The notes under the pieces are model-generated. The model saw nothing but the letters and a program-made list of their open reading frames with translations. It did not search any database and was not told where the DNA came from. 64,000 nt of DNA, taken from NCBI RefSeq assembly GCF_000829695.1, contig NZ_BBNN01000016.1, positions 310,001 through 374,000 of the forward strand. The letters are read 5' to 3'. The position numbers and the translations under genes were made by a program. Below, in pieces: positions 63,971 to 64,000 of this stretch (its first letter is position 1; each line of letters starts with the position of its first letter). This DNA is from Streptomyces sp. NBRC 110035. GTDB lineage: Bacteria > Actinomycetota > Actinomycetes > Streptomycetales > Streptomycetaceae.

Positions 63971-64000
63971 CGAACGCGCCCTGGACGAGGTCGTGACCTT
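63963..64000 (+). CDS. Start of a following gene, cut by the window end
   Basis: ATG 63963 overlaps the M55 stop by 8 bases and opens MADERALDEVVT. Only 12 codons are visible. Genes downstream of M55 peptidases often encode M20-type peptidases, and the beginning is compatible, but it cannot be decided here. Confidence 0.5.
   Translation, partial: MADERALDEVVT

Overview
This is a GC-rich actinobacterial chromosome segment, almost certainly Streptomyces. The evidence is strong third-position GC codon bias, GTG starts, ATGA/GTGA stop-start overlaps, a gvpO-A-F-G-Y-Z-J-L-S-K gas vesicle cluster, a gamma-butyrolactone-receptor-type TetR protein and an ethylmalonyl-CoA pathway operon. I saw no tRNA, rRNA or CRISPR array. 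No database search was possible; family assignments come from reading the translated sequences.

Region by region. (1) 1-5427: a gas vesicle operon, cut at the left edge inside gvpO, with overlapping genes and a hairpin terminator at gvpK. gvpF carries a patch copied out of frame from gvpA, and gvpL has a frameshift in a C7 run. (2) 5487-9537: an NAD-dependent epimerase, a secreted I36-like protein and decayed DNA (an integrase-like remnant and the 3' half of a gamma-glutamyltranspeptidase gene). (3) 9629-15269: an inositol monophosphatase-like enzyme, an FAD oxidoreductase overlapping a macro-domain gene, DhaK-DhaL dihydroxyacetone kinase subunits without DhaM, and a HAD phosphatase. (4) 15828-22043: an orphan gamma-butyrolactone-receptor homologue, a divergent ArsR/P1B-type metal ATPase pair with a shared operator, an Ada-AlkA fusion, an ogt gene destroyed at its active-site cysteine, and a MHYT-domain membrane sensor. 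(5) 22738-24972: a glycerate kinase gene flanked by two ~140-bp miniature elements with terminal inverted repeats. (6) 25031-36073: pssA-psd phospholipid genes and the ethylmalonyl-CoA block (mcd, mch, mcl, ecm, ccr), a TetR regulator and a tandem-fused 3-hydroxyacyl-CoA dehydrogenase. (7) 36457-39494: a HEAT-repeat protein, a GNAT acetyltransferase and a secreted tripeptidyl aminopeptidase-like hydrolase.

(8) 40475-58448: an ~18-kb island sitting inside a radical SAM gene. The N-terminal third of that gene, including a LexA box upstream, is at 58437-58661. The rest is at 39531-40481 in the same orientation. The break falls inside the iron-sulfur cysteine motif, and a 9-bp near-repeat marks the two ends. 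The island holds a broken IS4-type transposase gene and a catabolic set: a cytoplasmic DUF4038 glycosidase, two-subunit transketolase, FGGY kinase, SorC-type regulator, ribose-type ABC transporter with a DUF2291 partner, TIM-barrel sugar isomerase, and a large secreted DUF1593 protein. The set fits an isomerase-kinase-transketolase route for a branched pentose, most likely D-apiose. Two nearly identical 16-bp palindromes lie upstream of the transketolase and DUF1593 genes.

(9) 58836-64000: an SRPBCC protein, a PAS-GAF-PP2C-HATPase signalling phosphatase, a methyltransferase, an M55 D-aminopeptidase and the first codons of a following gene.
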